7,278 bases of DNA from contig JBCCLI010000344.1 of NCBI GenBank assembly GCA_039026975.1, positions 1 to 7,278 on the forward strand. The letters are read 5' to 3'. This stretch comes from JBCBKZ01 sp039026975. GTDB lineage: Bacteria; Bacteroidota; Bacteroidia; J057. Shown one piece after another: positions 1 to 6,139 of this stretch; position 1 is the first letter of the stretch; each line of letters opens with the position of its first letter. The notes beneath the pieces are model-generated. The model worked only from the letters and a program-made list of their open reading frames with translations, did no database searches and had not been told where the DNA came from. Position numbers and translations under genes: made by a program.

Positions 1-530
1 CGGTAACAGAATCTGCTGAGGTTAGGAAAAAGATAGGCTTTCTTACGGGTAGTACGGGCCTGTATCACAGGTTAAGCGCTAACGAGATCATTAAATACTT
101 CGCAGACTTATATGGGATGGAAACCCGTGTTTTTCTGCACAGGAAAGATGAGCTGTTTACGCTACTAGGTATTCATGAGTTTGCACATAAAAGAATAGGA
201 GAACTTTCAACAGGCATGAAACAAAAGGTCTCTATTGCCAGAACAATGATACATGATCCAGAAGTGGTAGTATTCGATGAGCCCACCTCAGGCCTGGATG
301 TCATTTCTTCAGAAAATATAATTGGGCTCATTAGAAATGCTAAAACCCAAGGCAAAACGGTTATATTCTCTTCTCACATAATGAGTGAGGTAGATCTGTT
401 GAGTGATGACCTGGCTATCATCCATAAGGGTAAGCTCCGATTTAATGGAACTATGGATGAGTTCCGTGCCAGCATGAAAGACTACACCCTTACAGAAGCT
501 TTCATCAAAACTGTCACAGAGAAGGCCTAG
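1..530 (+). CDS. NatA-type ABC transporter ATP-binding protein (5' end outside the window)
   Basis: Cytoplasmic ATPase subunit of an ABC exporter, closest in style to NatA (sodium export) and related ABC-2 ATPases. The reading frame is open from position 3, so the gene starts upstream; an ATG at 117 is internal. Visible in order: the Q-loop region RKKIGFLTGSTGLYHRL (27-77), the ABC signature LSTGMKQ (204-224), Walker B VVVFDEP with the D-loop SGLD (264-299), and the H-loop SSH with its histidine at 375-377. The Walker A motif lies outside the window. The stretch IGFLTG-TGLY is typical of NatA-like proteins and has no glutamine at the usual Q-loop position. The C-terminus (ending VTEKA) looks complete. 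NatA normally works with a NatB or ABC-2 permease; none follows here, so the partner is either upstream, elsewhere or lost. The class is secure; the sodium substrate is only inferred from similarity. Confidence 0.9.
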   Translation, partial: VTESAEVRKKIGFLTGSTGLYHRLSANEIIKYFADLYGMETRVFLHRKDELFTLLGIHEFAHKRIGELSTGMKQKVSIARTMIHDPEVVVFDEPTSGLDVISSENIIGLIRNAKTQGKTVIFSSHIMSEVDLLSDDLAIIHKGKLRFNGTMDEFRASMKDYTLTEAFIKTVTEKA

Positions 531-554
531 TCTACCTTGAAAAGGAGAATCATT

Positions 555-587
555 ATGGAATATTCAGTCTGGGAAAAACTGAAATAG
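555..587 (+). other. 10-codon ORF with a strong Shine-Dalgarno, possible remnant of a lost permease gene
   Basis: An ATG at 555 opens a 10-codon frame (MEYSVWEKLK, stop TAG at 585). It is preceded by AAAAGGAG ending at 547, seven bases before the ATG, which is the best Shine-Dalgarno match in front of any start in the window. The start lies 24 bases after the natA-like stop, where a permease gene would be expected. The frame is the same as that of natA and is open from the natA stop, so read-through would add about 18 residues. It could be a decayed natB start, a leader peptide, or chance. No protein family can be assigned. Confidence 0.25.
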
Positions 588-624
588 ATTACGTCTCTAT
601 TTCAAGCCTAATCTGATTTTTTTT
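584..624 (+). terminator. Weak candidate intrinsic terminator after the natA-like gene
   Basis: AGATTA (586-591) pairs with TAATCT (609-614) across a 17-base loop. Two further A-T pairs can form if G615 is bulged. A run of eight T follows at 617-624. The stem is short and AT-rich, so the T-run is the stronger part of the case. The position suits an end for the natA transcript before the sigma factor operon. Confidence 0.35.
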
Positions 625-642
625 ATTCTCGCGGGAATAAAA
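621..642. repeat. Perfect 8-bp inverted repeat upstream of the ECF sigma gene
   Basis: TTTTATTC (621-628) and GAATAAAA (635-642) are perfect inverted copies around a 6-base centre, TCGCGG. No T-run follows on either strand, so it is not a normal terminator. The right arm overlaps the candidate -35 element of the ECF promoter, so it may be an operator or just part of an AT-rich leader. Confidence 0.4.
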
Positions 643-660
643 GCCTCCTTTTACTTGTCA
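634..660 (+). promoter_or_regulatory. Candidate ECF-type autoregulated promoter
   Basis: GGAATAA (634-640) is followed after 16 bases by GTCAAA (657-662). This resembles the general ECF pattern of a GGAAC-like -35 and a GTC-containing -10 with 16-17 bp spacing. Transcription would begin around 668-672, leaving a very short leader before the ATG at 678. ECF operons are often controlled by their own sigma factor. No exact TAnnTTTG housekeeping motif is seen in this gap. The match is by eye and the short motif could arise by chance. Confidence 0.35.
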
Positions 661-677
661 AAGAGAAAAAGATGTAA

Positions 678-1244
678 ATGCCTGTGGCGATACCTTCCAA
701 GCTTACAGATATGGAACTGCTGGCAATGGCCAGAGATGGTGATGACCAGGCGTTCCGGCAGTTAGTAGATAGGTATGAGGCTAAGGTAGCAGGTACAGTG
801 AAAGGGATGTTGGGAGATAGAATGGAGGCAGAGGATGTAGGACAGGAAGTATTTATTAGATTTTATCGGTCTATAGGCCAGTTTAAAGGGGAAGCCAAAC
901 TGGGGACTTATTTAACACGCATTGCGATCAATCTGTCCATTAATGCGTTAAAGAAGGAGAAACTTGCAAGATGGGTCAGTCTGTTCCAAAAAGAGTCTAG
1001 AGAGGCCTACCAGCTTCAGGATAGTGGACTAAGTCAAGACCAGAGAGATACCCAGCAGTTCTTTTACCAGGCCCTTTCTAAGATAGATGAACGCTACCGC
1101 TCTGTGCTGGTATTAAGATTTATTGACGGATATAGCACCCAGGAGACAGCTGACATTCTGAAAATCCCTACCGGCACTGTATTATCCAGACTGGCAAGGG
1201 CACAGAAAAAACTCAAAGAAACTATAGGAAGATGGGAAACTTAA
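678..1244 (+). CDS. ECF-family RNA polymerase sigma factor (sigma-70 family, RpoE-like)
   Basis: A 188-residue alternative sigma factor that directs RNA polymerase to a stress regulon, normally held inactive by a membrane anti-sigma factor. Region 2 covers about residues 25-95, with the polymerase-binding AEDVGQEVFIRFY (51-63) and the -10 recognition part FKGEAKLGTYLTRIAINLSINALKK (69-93) split by no insertion. A variable linker rich in Gln and Ser follows (about 100-127). Region 4 covers about 128-180, with the helix-turn-helix GYSTQETADILKIPTGTVLSR (151-171) that reads the -35. Regions 1 and 3 are absent, as usual for ECF factors. The ATG at 678 gives the family's normal length; an ATG at 711 would cut into the N-terminus. 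The 3' end overlaps the next gene by 13 bases, pointing to translational coupling with its regulator. The specific signal and regulon are unknown. Confidence 0.95.
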   Translation: MPVAIPSKLTDMELLAMARDGDDQAFRQLVDRYEAKVAGTVKGMLGDRMEAEDVGQEVFIRFYRSIGQFKGEAKLGTYLTRIAINLSINALKKEKLARWVSLFQKESREAYQLQDSGLSQDQRDTQQFFYQALSKIDERYRSVLVLRFIDGYSTQETADILKIPTGTVLSRLARAQKKLKETIGRWET

Positions 1245-1651
1245 GTCACATTCGAGATCTCATGATTCGTTCACTGGATGAGTCTCTTTCTCCAAGAGAA
1301 CAAGAACGCCTGGAAAGGGGGTTACATGACTTCCCGGAAATAGAGAAGGAACGCAAAAAATTACTGGCCTTCAGAGAAGGGCTGGCTGCGCAGAAGCATA
1401 CTTTTGGACCTTTCTTTAGCACAAGAGTAGAGGCCAGGATAGAAGGACTGGAAGAAAATGCCTATAACCAGCTAGGGCTCCCTTCTCTGGCACCGGCCTT
1501 TGCCAGGCTAGCTATCCCTTGCTTGGGAATTTCTATGATTTTGTTGCTGAGCCTACTATTTCAGGGACAAGAACTAGGATGGAATTTATTTACCGGCTCC
1601 ACAGAGATAGAGCTGGCTGATCTTTGGCTAGCTTCTATGGTTCAAAGCTGA
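1232..1651 (+). CDS. Putative membrane anti-sigma factor, no zinc motif
   Basis: A 139-residue protein directly coupled to the ECF gene (13-base overlap, GGAAG just before its ATG). The N-terminal half is a charged helical cytoplasmic region: LSPREQERLERGLHDFP (19-35), then a basic helix and FGPFFSTRVEARIEG (58-72), a pattern seen in Bacteroidota anti-sigma-like proteins. One membrane helix follows at about 89-110 (ARLAIPCLGISMILLLSLLF), leaving about 29 residues outside. The HxxxCxxC motif of zinc anti-sigma (ZAS) proteins is missing; the only cysteine (Cys97) is in the membrane segment. The role is inferred mainly from position and architecture: it would bind the sigma factor in the cytoplasm and release it on an envelope signal. 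The extracytoplasmic tail is too short for a sensor domain, which suggests the next gene product supplies the sensing. Confidence 0.75.
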   Translation: MGNLSHIRDLMIRSLDESLSPREQERLERGLHDFPEIEKERKKLLAFREGLAAQKHTFGPFFSTRVEARIEGLEENAYNQLGLPSLAPAFARLAIPCLGISMILLLSLLFQGQELGWNLFTGSTEIELADLWLASMVQS

Positions 1652-1656
1652 CACCT

Positions 1657-2037
1657 ATGGAAAAATTAAAACCATATCTCATCATTTTTATTACCCTCCT
1701 GATAGGATTTATCATGGGGATACTTACCCAACGGATGTTAATCAGACATCAAATAAATAATATTACGGAGGTACAGCTTCAGAAGGAATTCAAATCCCGC
1801 TTTTTGGGAGGTCTCTCCCTCACTCCTGAGCAGCAGGCGGAGTTAGATCCCATCCTGGATGAGCATTCTGAGCGCACCAAAAATTTAAGGATGGCATTTC
1901 GGTCTACCATAGATTCCTTATTTCAAGATCTTGAAATCATTCTCACAGAAGAACAAATGAAAACCCTAAAAGAAAGGCGACAACGGAGAAGAAGAGGAAA
2001 AGGACCAAGGCCTTTTCCGCCCAGACCTAGGGAATAG
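1657..2037 (+). CDS. Membrane-anchored LTxxQ (Spy/CpxP/CnrX-like) periplasmic sensor or chaperone
   Basis: I chose the ATG at 1657 (126 residues), five bases after the anti-sigma stop. A TTG at 1624 would overlap that gene by 28 bases and add 11 residues before the membrane segment, so it is less likely. Residues 7-24 form one membrane helix (YLIIFITLLIGFIMGILT), probably an uncleaved anchor with the rest in the periplasm. Two LTxxQ-type motifs follow, LTPEQQ (55-60) and LTEEQ (96-100), separated by a long helix, as in the Spy/CpxP/heavy-metal-resistance fold. The tail (104-126) is strikingly basic and proline-rich, with RRQRRRRGKG and PRPFPPRPRE. Proteins of this fold bind misfolded proteins or metals, and CnrX controls an ECF/anti-sigma pair, so here it probably senses envelope stress for the upstream pair. 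There are no cysteines; His31 and His70 are the only histidines. Confidence 0.75.
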   Translation: MEKLKPYLIIFITLLIGFIMGILTQRMLIRHQINNITEVQLQKEFKSRFLGGLSLTPEQQAELDPILDEHSERTKNLRMAFRSTIDSLFQDLEIILTEEQMKTLKERRQRRRRGKGPRPFPPRPRE

Positions 2038-2120
2038 ATAAAAATGTTATTACTGAAACAACCCTTTTTCTAATAATTCAGTATATAGAAGTACGTATTT
2101 GGGTTGAATCTATCAATGAA

Positions 2121-2155
2121 AGAGCGGACATCCCCCCGATGTCCGCTCTACCTTT
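2121..2155 (+). terminator. Strong intrinsic terminator, end of the ECF operon
   Basis: AGAGCGGACATC (2121-2132) pairs perfectly with GATGTCCGCTCT (2138-2149), a 12-bp stem with a loop of five C. TTTTT follows at 2153-2157 after ACC. It lies 84 bases after the LTxxQ gene and just before the convergent msrA stop. On the minus strand there is no clean T-run after the stem, though the hairpin may still help end msrA transcription. Confidence 0.9.
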
Positions 2156-2166
2156 TTACTACCTGA

Positions 2167-2838
2167 CTAGTTAGTAGGTGCCTTCAGTTTCTCTTTAAAC
2201 TTCTTTCGGAATTTATCCAGCTTAGGTCTAATCACAAATGCACAGTATGGCTGAGCAGAATGGGATGCATAGTAGTTCTGATGATAGTCTTCTGCGGTGG
2301 AATAATTATTTATTTCTGTTATCTCAGTAACTATAGGGTTATTCCATTCTCCTGATTCATCAGCTGCCTGCTTAGCTGCTGTGGCCTGTGCTTGTTGCTC
2401 CTCATTATGATAAAAGATGGCAGACCTGTACTGCGTCCCTACGTCATTCCCTTGTCTATTCAGCGTAGTAGGATCATGGGTGCTAAAAAATACTTCTAAC
2501 AGTTCTGCATAAGTAATAGCAGCTGAATCATATGCTATTCTGATAACCTCTGCATGTCCTGTGGTCCCTGTACATACTTCCCTGTAGGTGGGGTTATTTA
2601 CATGCCCCCCAGCATAGCCAGACTCTACAGCTAATACTCCTTCTAGCTCTAGAAAAACAGCTTCTGTACACCAGAAACATCCATTACCAAAGGTAGCTAC
2701 AGCCCTTCCTTCAGCAAGTAAATCATCTATTGCGCTCATATTATTGGTTTGATCTGTTTGAGGTTGCTGGGCACAAGCAAAAAGTGCCAGACCTGTCAAC
2801 AAAGAAAATATAGGATATGTTAAGAACTGGAATCGCAT
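2167..2838 (-). CDS. msrA: Peptide methionine (S)-S-oxide reductase MsrA, lipoprotein form
   Basis: Reduces the S epimer of methionine sulfoxide in proteins, repairing oxidative damage. The N-terminus is a lipoprotein signal peptide: MRFQ, a hydrophobic stretch and a lipobox LFAC with Cys22, so the enzyme should be anchored on the periplasmic side. An internal Met34 after the signal could serve as a cytoplasmic start but would waste a clear export signal. The MsrA core follows: GNGCFWCTE with catalytic Cys54, Phe55, Trp56 and Glu59, then ESGYAGG (72-78), TGTTGHAEVI (90-99), NDVGTQYRS (131-139) and EDYHQNYY (183-190). Cys199 in QPYC is the likely resolving cysteine; Cys57 and Cys89 are also present. 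The C-terminus is lysine-rich. There is no MsrB domain, so it is a stand-alone MsrA of slightly long length (223 residues) due to the signal. It is convergent to the ECF operon and divergent from the PiT-like gene. Confidence 0.95.
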   Translation of the reverse strand: MRFQFLTYPIFSLLTGLALFACAQQPQTDQTNNMSAIDDLLAEGRAVATFGNGCFWCTEAVFLELEGVLAVESGYAGGHVNNPTYREVCTGTTGHAEVIRIAYDSAAITYAELLEVFFSTHDPTTLNRQGNDVGTQYRSAIFYHNEEQQAQATAAKQAADESGEWNNPIVTEITEINNYSTAEDYHQNYYASHSAQPYCAFVIRPKLDKFRKKFKEKLKAPTN

Positions 2839-2864
2839 ACTGAGAAATGTTAATGAATATTAGG

Positions 2865-2883
2865 CTTGCTAGTGACTAGCTAG
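2865..2883. repeat. Near-perfect palindrome in the msrA 5' leader
   Basis: GCTAGTGACTAGC (2868-2880) is a perfect 6-bp inverted repeat around one central base. After one mismatch on each side, CT (2865-2866) and AG (2882-2883) continue it. It lies 27-45 bases upstream of the msrA start in the 161-bp divergent gap between msrA and the transporter gene. It could be an operator or a small leader hairpin. I found no exact TAnnTTTG motif in this gap for either direction. Confidence 0.35.
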
Positions 2884-2999
2884 AGCACTTTTATTACTAC
2901 AGCCTAGGACAAAATGTTACGCAATTATTAAATTTTAACCGAAAACTTGAATTAGATAGGGGTTTTGAATCTCTTTGGCCCCACACTATAATACCGATT

Positions 3000-3971
3000 A
3001 TGGACATCACAATGGCATTTATGATTGCCGGTTTCATCCTGGCAGCCTACTCAGTAGTTGGAAATGACGTTATCCAAACGCTGGGAACTTTTCTCACCTC
3101 TAATGCTGAAAGGCCATGGTATGTCCTATTTGGATTTGCAGGTTCTATCCTGGCTGCTGTCATGATTTTCGGCTGGTATGTGAATAATGGAGATATGGCC
3201 TATGGCCGACTGGAAAAGTTTCCTCTACCGGAAGATTTTGCCTGGTGGTATGTCATTCCTCCCATAGTCTTACTGCTAATCACTCGCATAGGGATACCCG
3301 TAAGTACCACCTTTCTCATCCTTAGCATCTTTGGGTCAGGTAAGGTGATGGGACAAGTGATCCTGAAATCTGTAACCGGCTATGCAGTAGCATTCGGCGC
3401 TGCTGCCGTCATATATGCCTTGATAGCCCGCTCTGTGGAAAAACGCTTCATAGATACTAATGATAAAGCCCCCAATCCTGTCTGGATAGGGTTGCAGTGG
3501 CTATCCACGGGCTTTCTATGGTCCCAATGGCTGATTCAAGACTTAGCTAATATTTACGTGTTTTTACCACGTCAGCTTTCTGCTGCAGAGATGCTACTTT
3601 CTCTAGGGGTAATCTTAGGGCTATTAGCCTACATTTTTTACGTAAGTGGAGGGGCTATCCAGAAAATAGTAAATACGAAAACCAATACCGCTGACATACG
3701 CGCAGCTACCATCGTAGACTTCATCTATGGAATAGTCTTATTGATCTTTAAAGAATGGTCAAATCTCCCTATGAGTACCACCTGGGTATTTATAGGCCTG
3801 CTAACGGGCCGTGAATATGCTATCAACTACTTACTGAATAAGGATAAACTCCCAATGGTAAATAGGATGGCCCTTATAGATCTAGGTAAAACAGTCCTGG
3901 GACTGGTTATTAGTATTCTTCTGGTCATTCTCATTAAAACCCTGAATGGAGAACCCATCATGTGGACATAA
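3000..3971 (+). CDS. PiT-family (PHO4-like) inorganic ion transporter, divergent and short
   Basis: An inner-membrane protein of 323 residues with about 8-10 hydrophobic segments, built as two related halves like PiT phosphate permeases. First half: VGNDVIQTLGT (20-30) matches the PiT GANDxxNAxGT signature, and GIPVSTTFLILSIFG (98-112) matches the re-entrant PVSTTH element. Second half: LIQDLANIYVFLPRQ (178-192) stands where a second GANDVAN would be, and NLPMSTTWVFIGLLTG (255-270) repeats the STT element. Both histidines after STT are replaced (by Phe and Trp), and the second Asn-Asp signature is degenerate. Known PiT proteins run to 400-500 residues, so this is a compact relative. Phosphate or sulfate uptake driven by a cation is the family role; the substrate here is uncertain. 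The ATG at 3000 has no Shine-Dalgarno; an ATG at 3012 is also possible. No clear terminator follows. Confidence 0.8.
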   Translation: MDITMAFMIAGFILAAYSVVGNDVIQTLGTFLTSNAERPWYVLFGFAGSILAAVMIFGWYVNNGDMAYGRLEKFPLPEDFAWWYVIPPIVLLLITRIGIPVSTTFLILSIFGSGKVMGQVILKSVTGYAVAFGAAAVIYALIARSVEKRFIDTNDKAPNPVWIGLQWLSTGFLWSQWLIQDLANIYVFLPRQLSAAEMLLSLGVILGLLAYIFYVSGGAIQKIVNTKTNTADIRAATIVDFIYGIVLLIFKEWSNLPMSTTWVFIGLLTGREYAINYLLNKDKLPMVNRMALIDLGKTVLGLVISILLVILIKTLNGEPIMWT

Positions 3972-4061
3972 AAGGGGACACATTAACACTTTATTATTAA
4001 CTCCATGGTCAGTTCTCACGTTATTTGAAAAGATTTCCCCTCTGGCGAAAGTACCTCCAGA

Positions 4062-4097
4062 TTGGGTTTTTATATTATTTACTATTAGTTAATTTTG
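4062..4097 (+). promoter_or_regulatory. Candidate Bacteroidota-type promoter for the foldase operon
   Basis: TAATTTTG at 4090-4097 is an exact match to the Bacteroidota -7 consensus TAnnTTTG. A TTGG at 4062-4065 could be the -33 element, but the spacing of about 25 bases is longer than the usual 17-23. Transcription would start near 4104, giving a leader of about 40 bases before the ATG at 4147. The rest of the 175-bp gap after the transporter gene shows no further structure that I can support. Confidence 0.5.
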
Positions 4098-4146
4098 CGA
4101 CTTCCAATTTTAACCTATAGCCAGACAGTTATTTATCGCTTTATTT

Positions 4147-6126
4147 ATGTTTAAGAGAAATAGCGTCTTTTTCACTACAGTAGTTAGCCTTGTATATGTA
4201 TGTACCTTCTCTTCCGTTTTTTCTCAAGAAAGTGTTCTTCTAACTTTTGAAAAGGAGAATGTCTCTAAGGAGGAGTTTGAACGGGTATACCAAAAAAATA
4301 ACGGAGGGTATACGTCTGCCAAAGACCATACAACCGAACAGTTCCAGGAATACCTGGATCTATATATCAACTTCAAGCGGAAAGTATTCGCAGCTGAAGA
4401 CATAGGGCTCCCAGAAACCCCAGGCTTTCAACAAGAATTTGAAACCTATCGTAAGCAGCTAGCCAGGCCATATTTATCTGCTAAGGAGGTAGAGAATAAA
4501 TTAATAGAGGAAGCCTACGAGCGGTCTAAACTGATTTTAAATGCAAACCACTTATTAGTCAGCCTAAGCCAGGACCCTTCCCCTGAAGATACCTTAACAG
4601 CCTTCACCCTCATTTCTGCCATAAGGGATACCCTGATGAAGGGAAAAGTGAGTTTTGAAGAAATGGCTGTTAAACACTCCACAGACCCCTCTGCCGCCAC
4701 CAATAAAGGAAACCTCGGGTACTTCACTGTATTTGATATGGTATACCCCTTTGAATCGGCTGCCTTTGGAACTGGTGTAGATGAAATCTCAGCCCCTGTC
4801 AGGACACAGTTTGGCTACCATCTGGTCAAAGTAAACGACAGAATAGAAACCTTGGGGAAAAAACGTGCTGCCCACATTCTCATCAGGGTAGGTGAGCGTT
4901 ACAGTGCTAAGGATACTACCCAGGCAAGAGACATAGTGAATGAGCTGTATGGCCGTCTCCAAAAAGGAGAGGCTTTCTCAGATTTAGCAGCCGAATACTC
5001 TGACGACCCTAATTCTGCCCCTAAAGGAGGTGATCTGGGAAATGGAAGGCTACTTCCCAGTATGCAAGAAGTAAAGCTCAAACTAGCTCCGGAAACCTTC
5101 TCTGCCCCCTTCCAAACGCAGTTTGGCTGGCACATCATGAGCGTAACAGAGATAGATACCCTCAAATCTTTAGAGGAGACCACGCCTTCCCTCAGGCAAA
5201 GAATAGCTAGGGACAGCAGGTCTAAGCTCAGTAGAGCGGCCCTCATAGCGCGAATCAAAAAGGAGTATGACTACCGGCTAAATGATAAGGTCTTTGATGA
5301 CTTTACAGCTACCCTCACCGCTAGCTTCTCTAATGGAACCTGGAAACCAGATACTACCGGAGAAAAGATAGAATTTTATAAAAATACCCTCTTTACACTG
5401 GAAAAAGAGTACAACGTTTCTTTGGCCGACATGGTAAATTTTTACGCCAGATTCAGAGTAAGGAACCCAAGACTTAGCCCACGCAAAGCTGCTGAACAAA
5501 TCCTGGAACGCTTCACAGAAAGAACCCTACTGGACTATGAAGAGCAAAAGCTCCCTGAAAAAAATCCAGAGTACCGCCATCTGCTAAAGGAGTATAGAGA
5601 TGGAATTTTGCTTTTCACCCTCATGGAGCAAAAAGTATGGAAAAAAGCAGTAGAAGATACAGTAGGACTCAAACAGTATTATGAAGACCATAAAGATGAC
5701 TTCTTTGCAGAAAGATCCCTAGATGTAAGAGAATATAAAACCACCTCTGAAGAAGCCATTCAGCAGGTAGCCAGGATGCTAAAAGAAGGGAAAAGTGAGG
5801 AAGAAATCACAGAAACAGTAAACAAAGAATCTTCGTTAGCCTTAAGAATTATCAGCCAAACCTTTGAGGAAGGAAAAGACCAGCCAGAGCAAGCCATTAT
5901 GGAAAAAGAAGCTGGATATATGACAGACCCCTTTGAGAGTGGTAAGAGCTTTAAGATTTGGGTTGTTAAAGAAGTCATACCGGCAGGTATTAAACCCTTC
6001 CAAAAAGCCAAGTCTGAATGTATCACTAAATATCAGGATCATTTGGAGCAGGAATGGCTATCAGAACTCAAAGAAACTTATCCCGTGGAAGTAAATGATA
6101 AAGTTTTCACAAGCTTATTCAAATAG
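4147..6126 (+). CDS. Periplasmic peptidyl-prolyl cis-trans isomerase with two parvulin domains (PpiC/SurA-like)
   Basis: A 659-residue exported foldase. Residues 1-26 form a signal peptide with likely cleavage at VFS/QES, without a lipobox. An N-terminal helical chaperone-like region (about 30-125) carries SKEEFERVYQK and FQEYLDLYINFKRKV, as in SurA/PpiC proteins of Bacteroidota. Parvulin domain 1 (about 132-230) has NANHLLV (His135), GNLGYF (188-193) and QFGYHLVKV (221-229). Parvulin domain 2 (about 240-335) has AAHILI (His243), GGDLGNG (294-300) and QFGWHIMSV (325-333). Both keep the family landmarks, so both may be active. The C-terminal part (about 520-620) ends in FKIWVVKEVIPAGIKPFQ and a helix, and looks like a third, degenerate parvulin-like domain. 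It should assist folding of outer-membrane and periplasmic proteins. It starts a three-gene foldase cluster; the ATG at 4147 has no Shine-Dalgarno. Confidence 0.9.
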   Translation: MFKRNSVFFTTVVSLVYVCTFSSVFSQESVLLTFEKENVSKEEFERVYQKNNGGYTSAKDHTTEQFQEYLDLYINFKRKVFAAEDIGLPETPGFQQEFETYRKQLARPYLSAKEVENKLIEEAYERSKLILNANHLLVSLSQDPSPEDTLTAFTLISAIRDTLMKGKVSFEEMAVKHSTDPSAATNKGNLGYFTVFDMVYPFESAAFGTGVDEISAPVRTQFGYHLVKVNDRIETLGKKRAAHILIRVGERYSAKDTTQARDIVNELYGRLQKGEAFSDLAAEYSDDPNSAPKGGDLGNGRLLPSMQEVKLKLAPETFSAPFQTQFGWHIMSVTEIDTLKSLEETTPSLRQRIARDSRSKLSRAALIARIKKEYDYRLNDKVFDDFTATLTASFSNGTWKPDTTGEKIEFYKNTLFTLEKEYNVSLADMVNFYARFRVRNPRLSPRKAAEQILERFTERTLLDYEEQKLPEKNPEYRHLLKEYRDGILLFTLMEQKVWKKAVEDTVGLKQYYEDHKDDFFAERSLDVREYKTTSEEAIQQVARMLKEGKSEEEITETVNKESSLALRIISQTFEEGKDQPEQAIMEKEAGYMTDPFESGKSFKIWVVKEVIPAGIKPFQKAKSECITKYQDHLEQEWLSELKETYPVEVNDKVFTSLFK

Positions 6127-6139
6127 TAGTTCATAAGCT

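Noticed and set aside
1624..1656. TTG start for the LTxxQ gene, adding 11 residues
   Set aside because: The ATG at 1657 sits five bases after the anti-sigma stop and places the membrane helix near the N-terminus as expected.
2044..2073. 9-codon ORF after the LTxxQ gene
   Set aside because: It has no ribosome binding site and no sign of conservation; it is likely chance.
2051..2083. 7-bp inverted repeat TACTGAA / TTCAGTA
   Set aside because: The 19-base loop and lack of a T-run make it a weak structure, and a strong terminator lies just downstream.
4247..4260. A 14-base match (TTGAAAAGGAGAAT) shared with 537-550
   Set aside because: One copy is inside the coding part of the PPIase gene (FEKENVS) and no flanking identity exists, so it is probably coincidence.
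4899..5258. Minus-strand 119-codon frame inside the PPIase gene
   Set aside because: It is a shadow of the strongly supported parvulin gene and has no recognisable domain. The same holds for the other minus-strand frames at 173-355, 4515-4727, 5278-5499 and 5760-6042.
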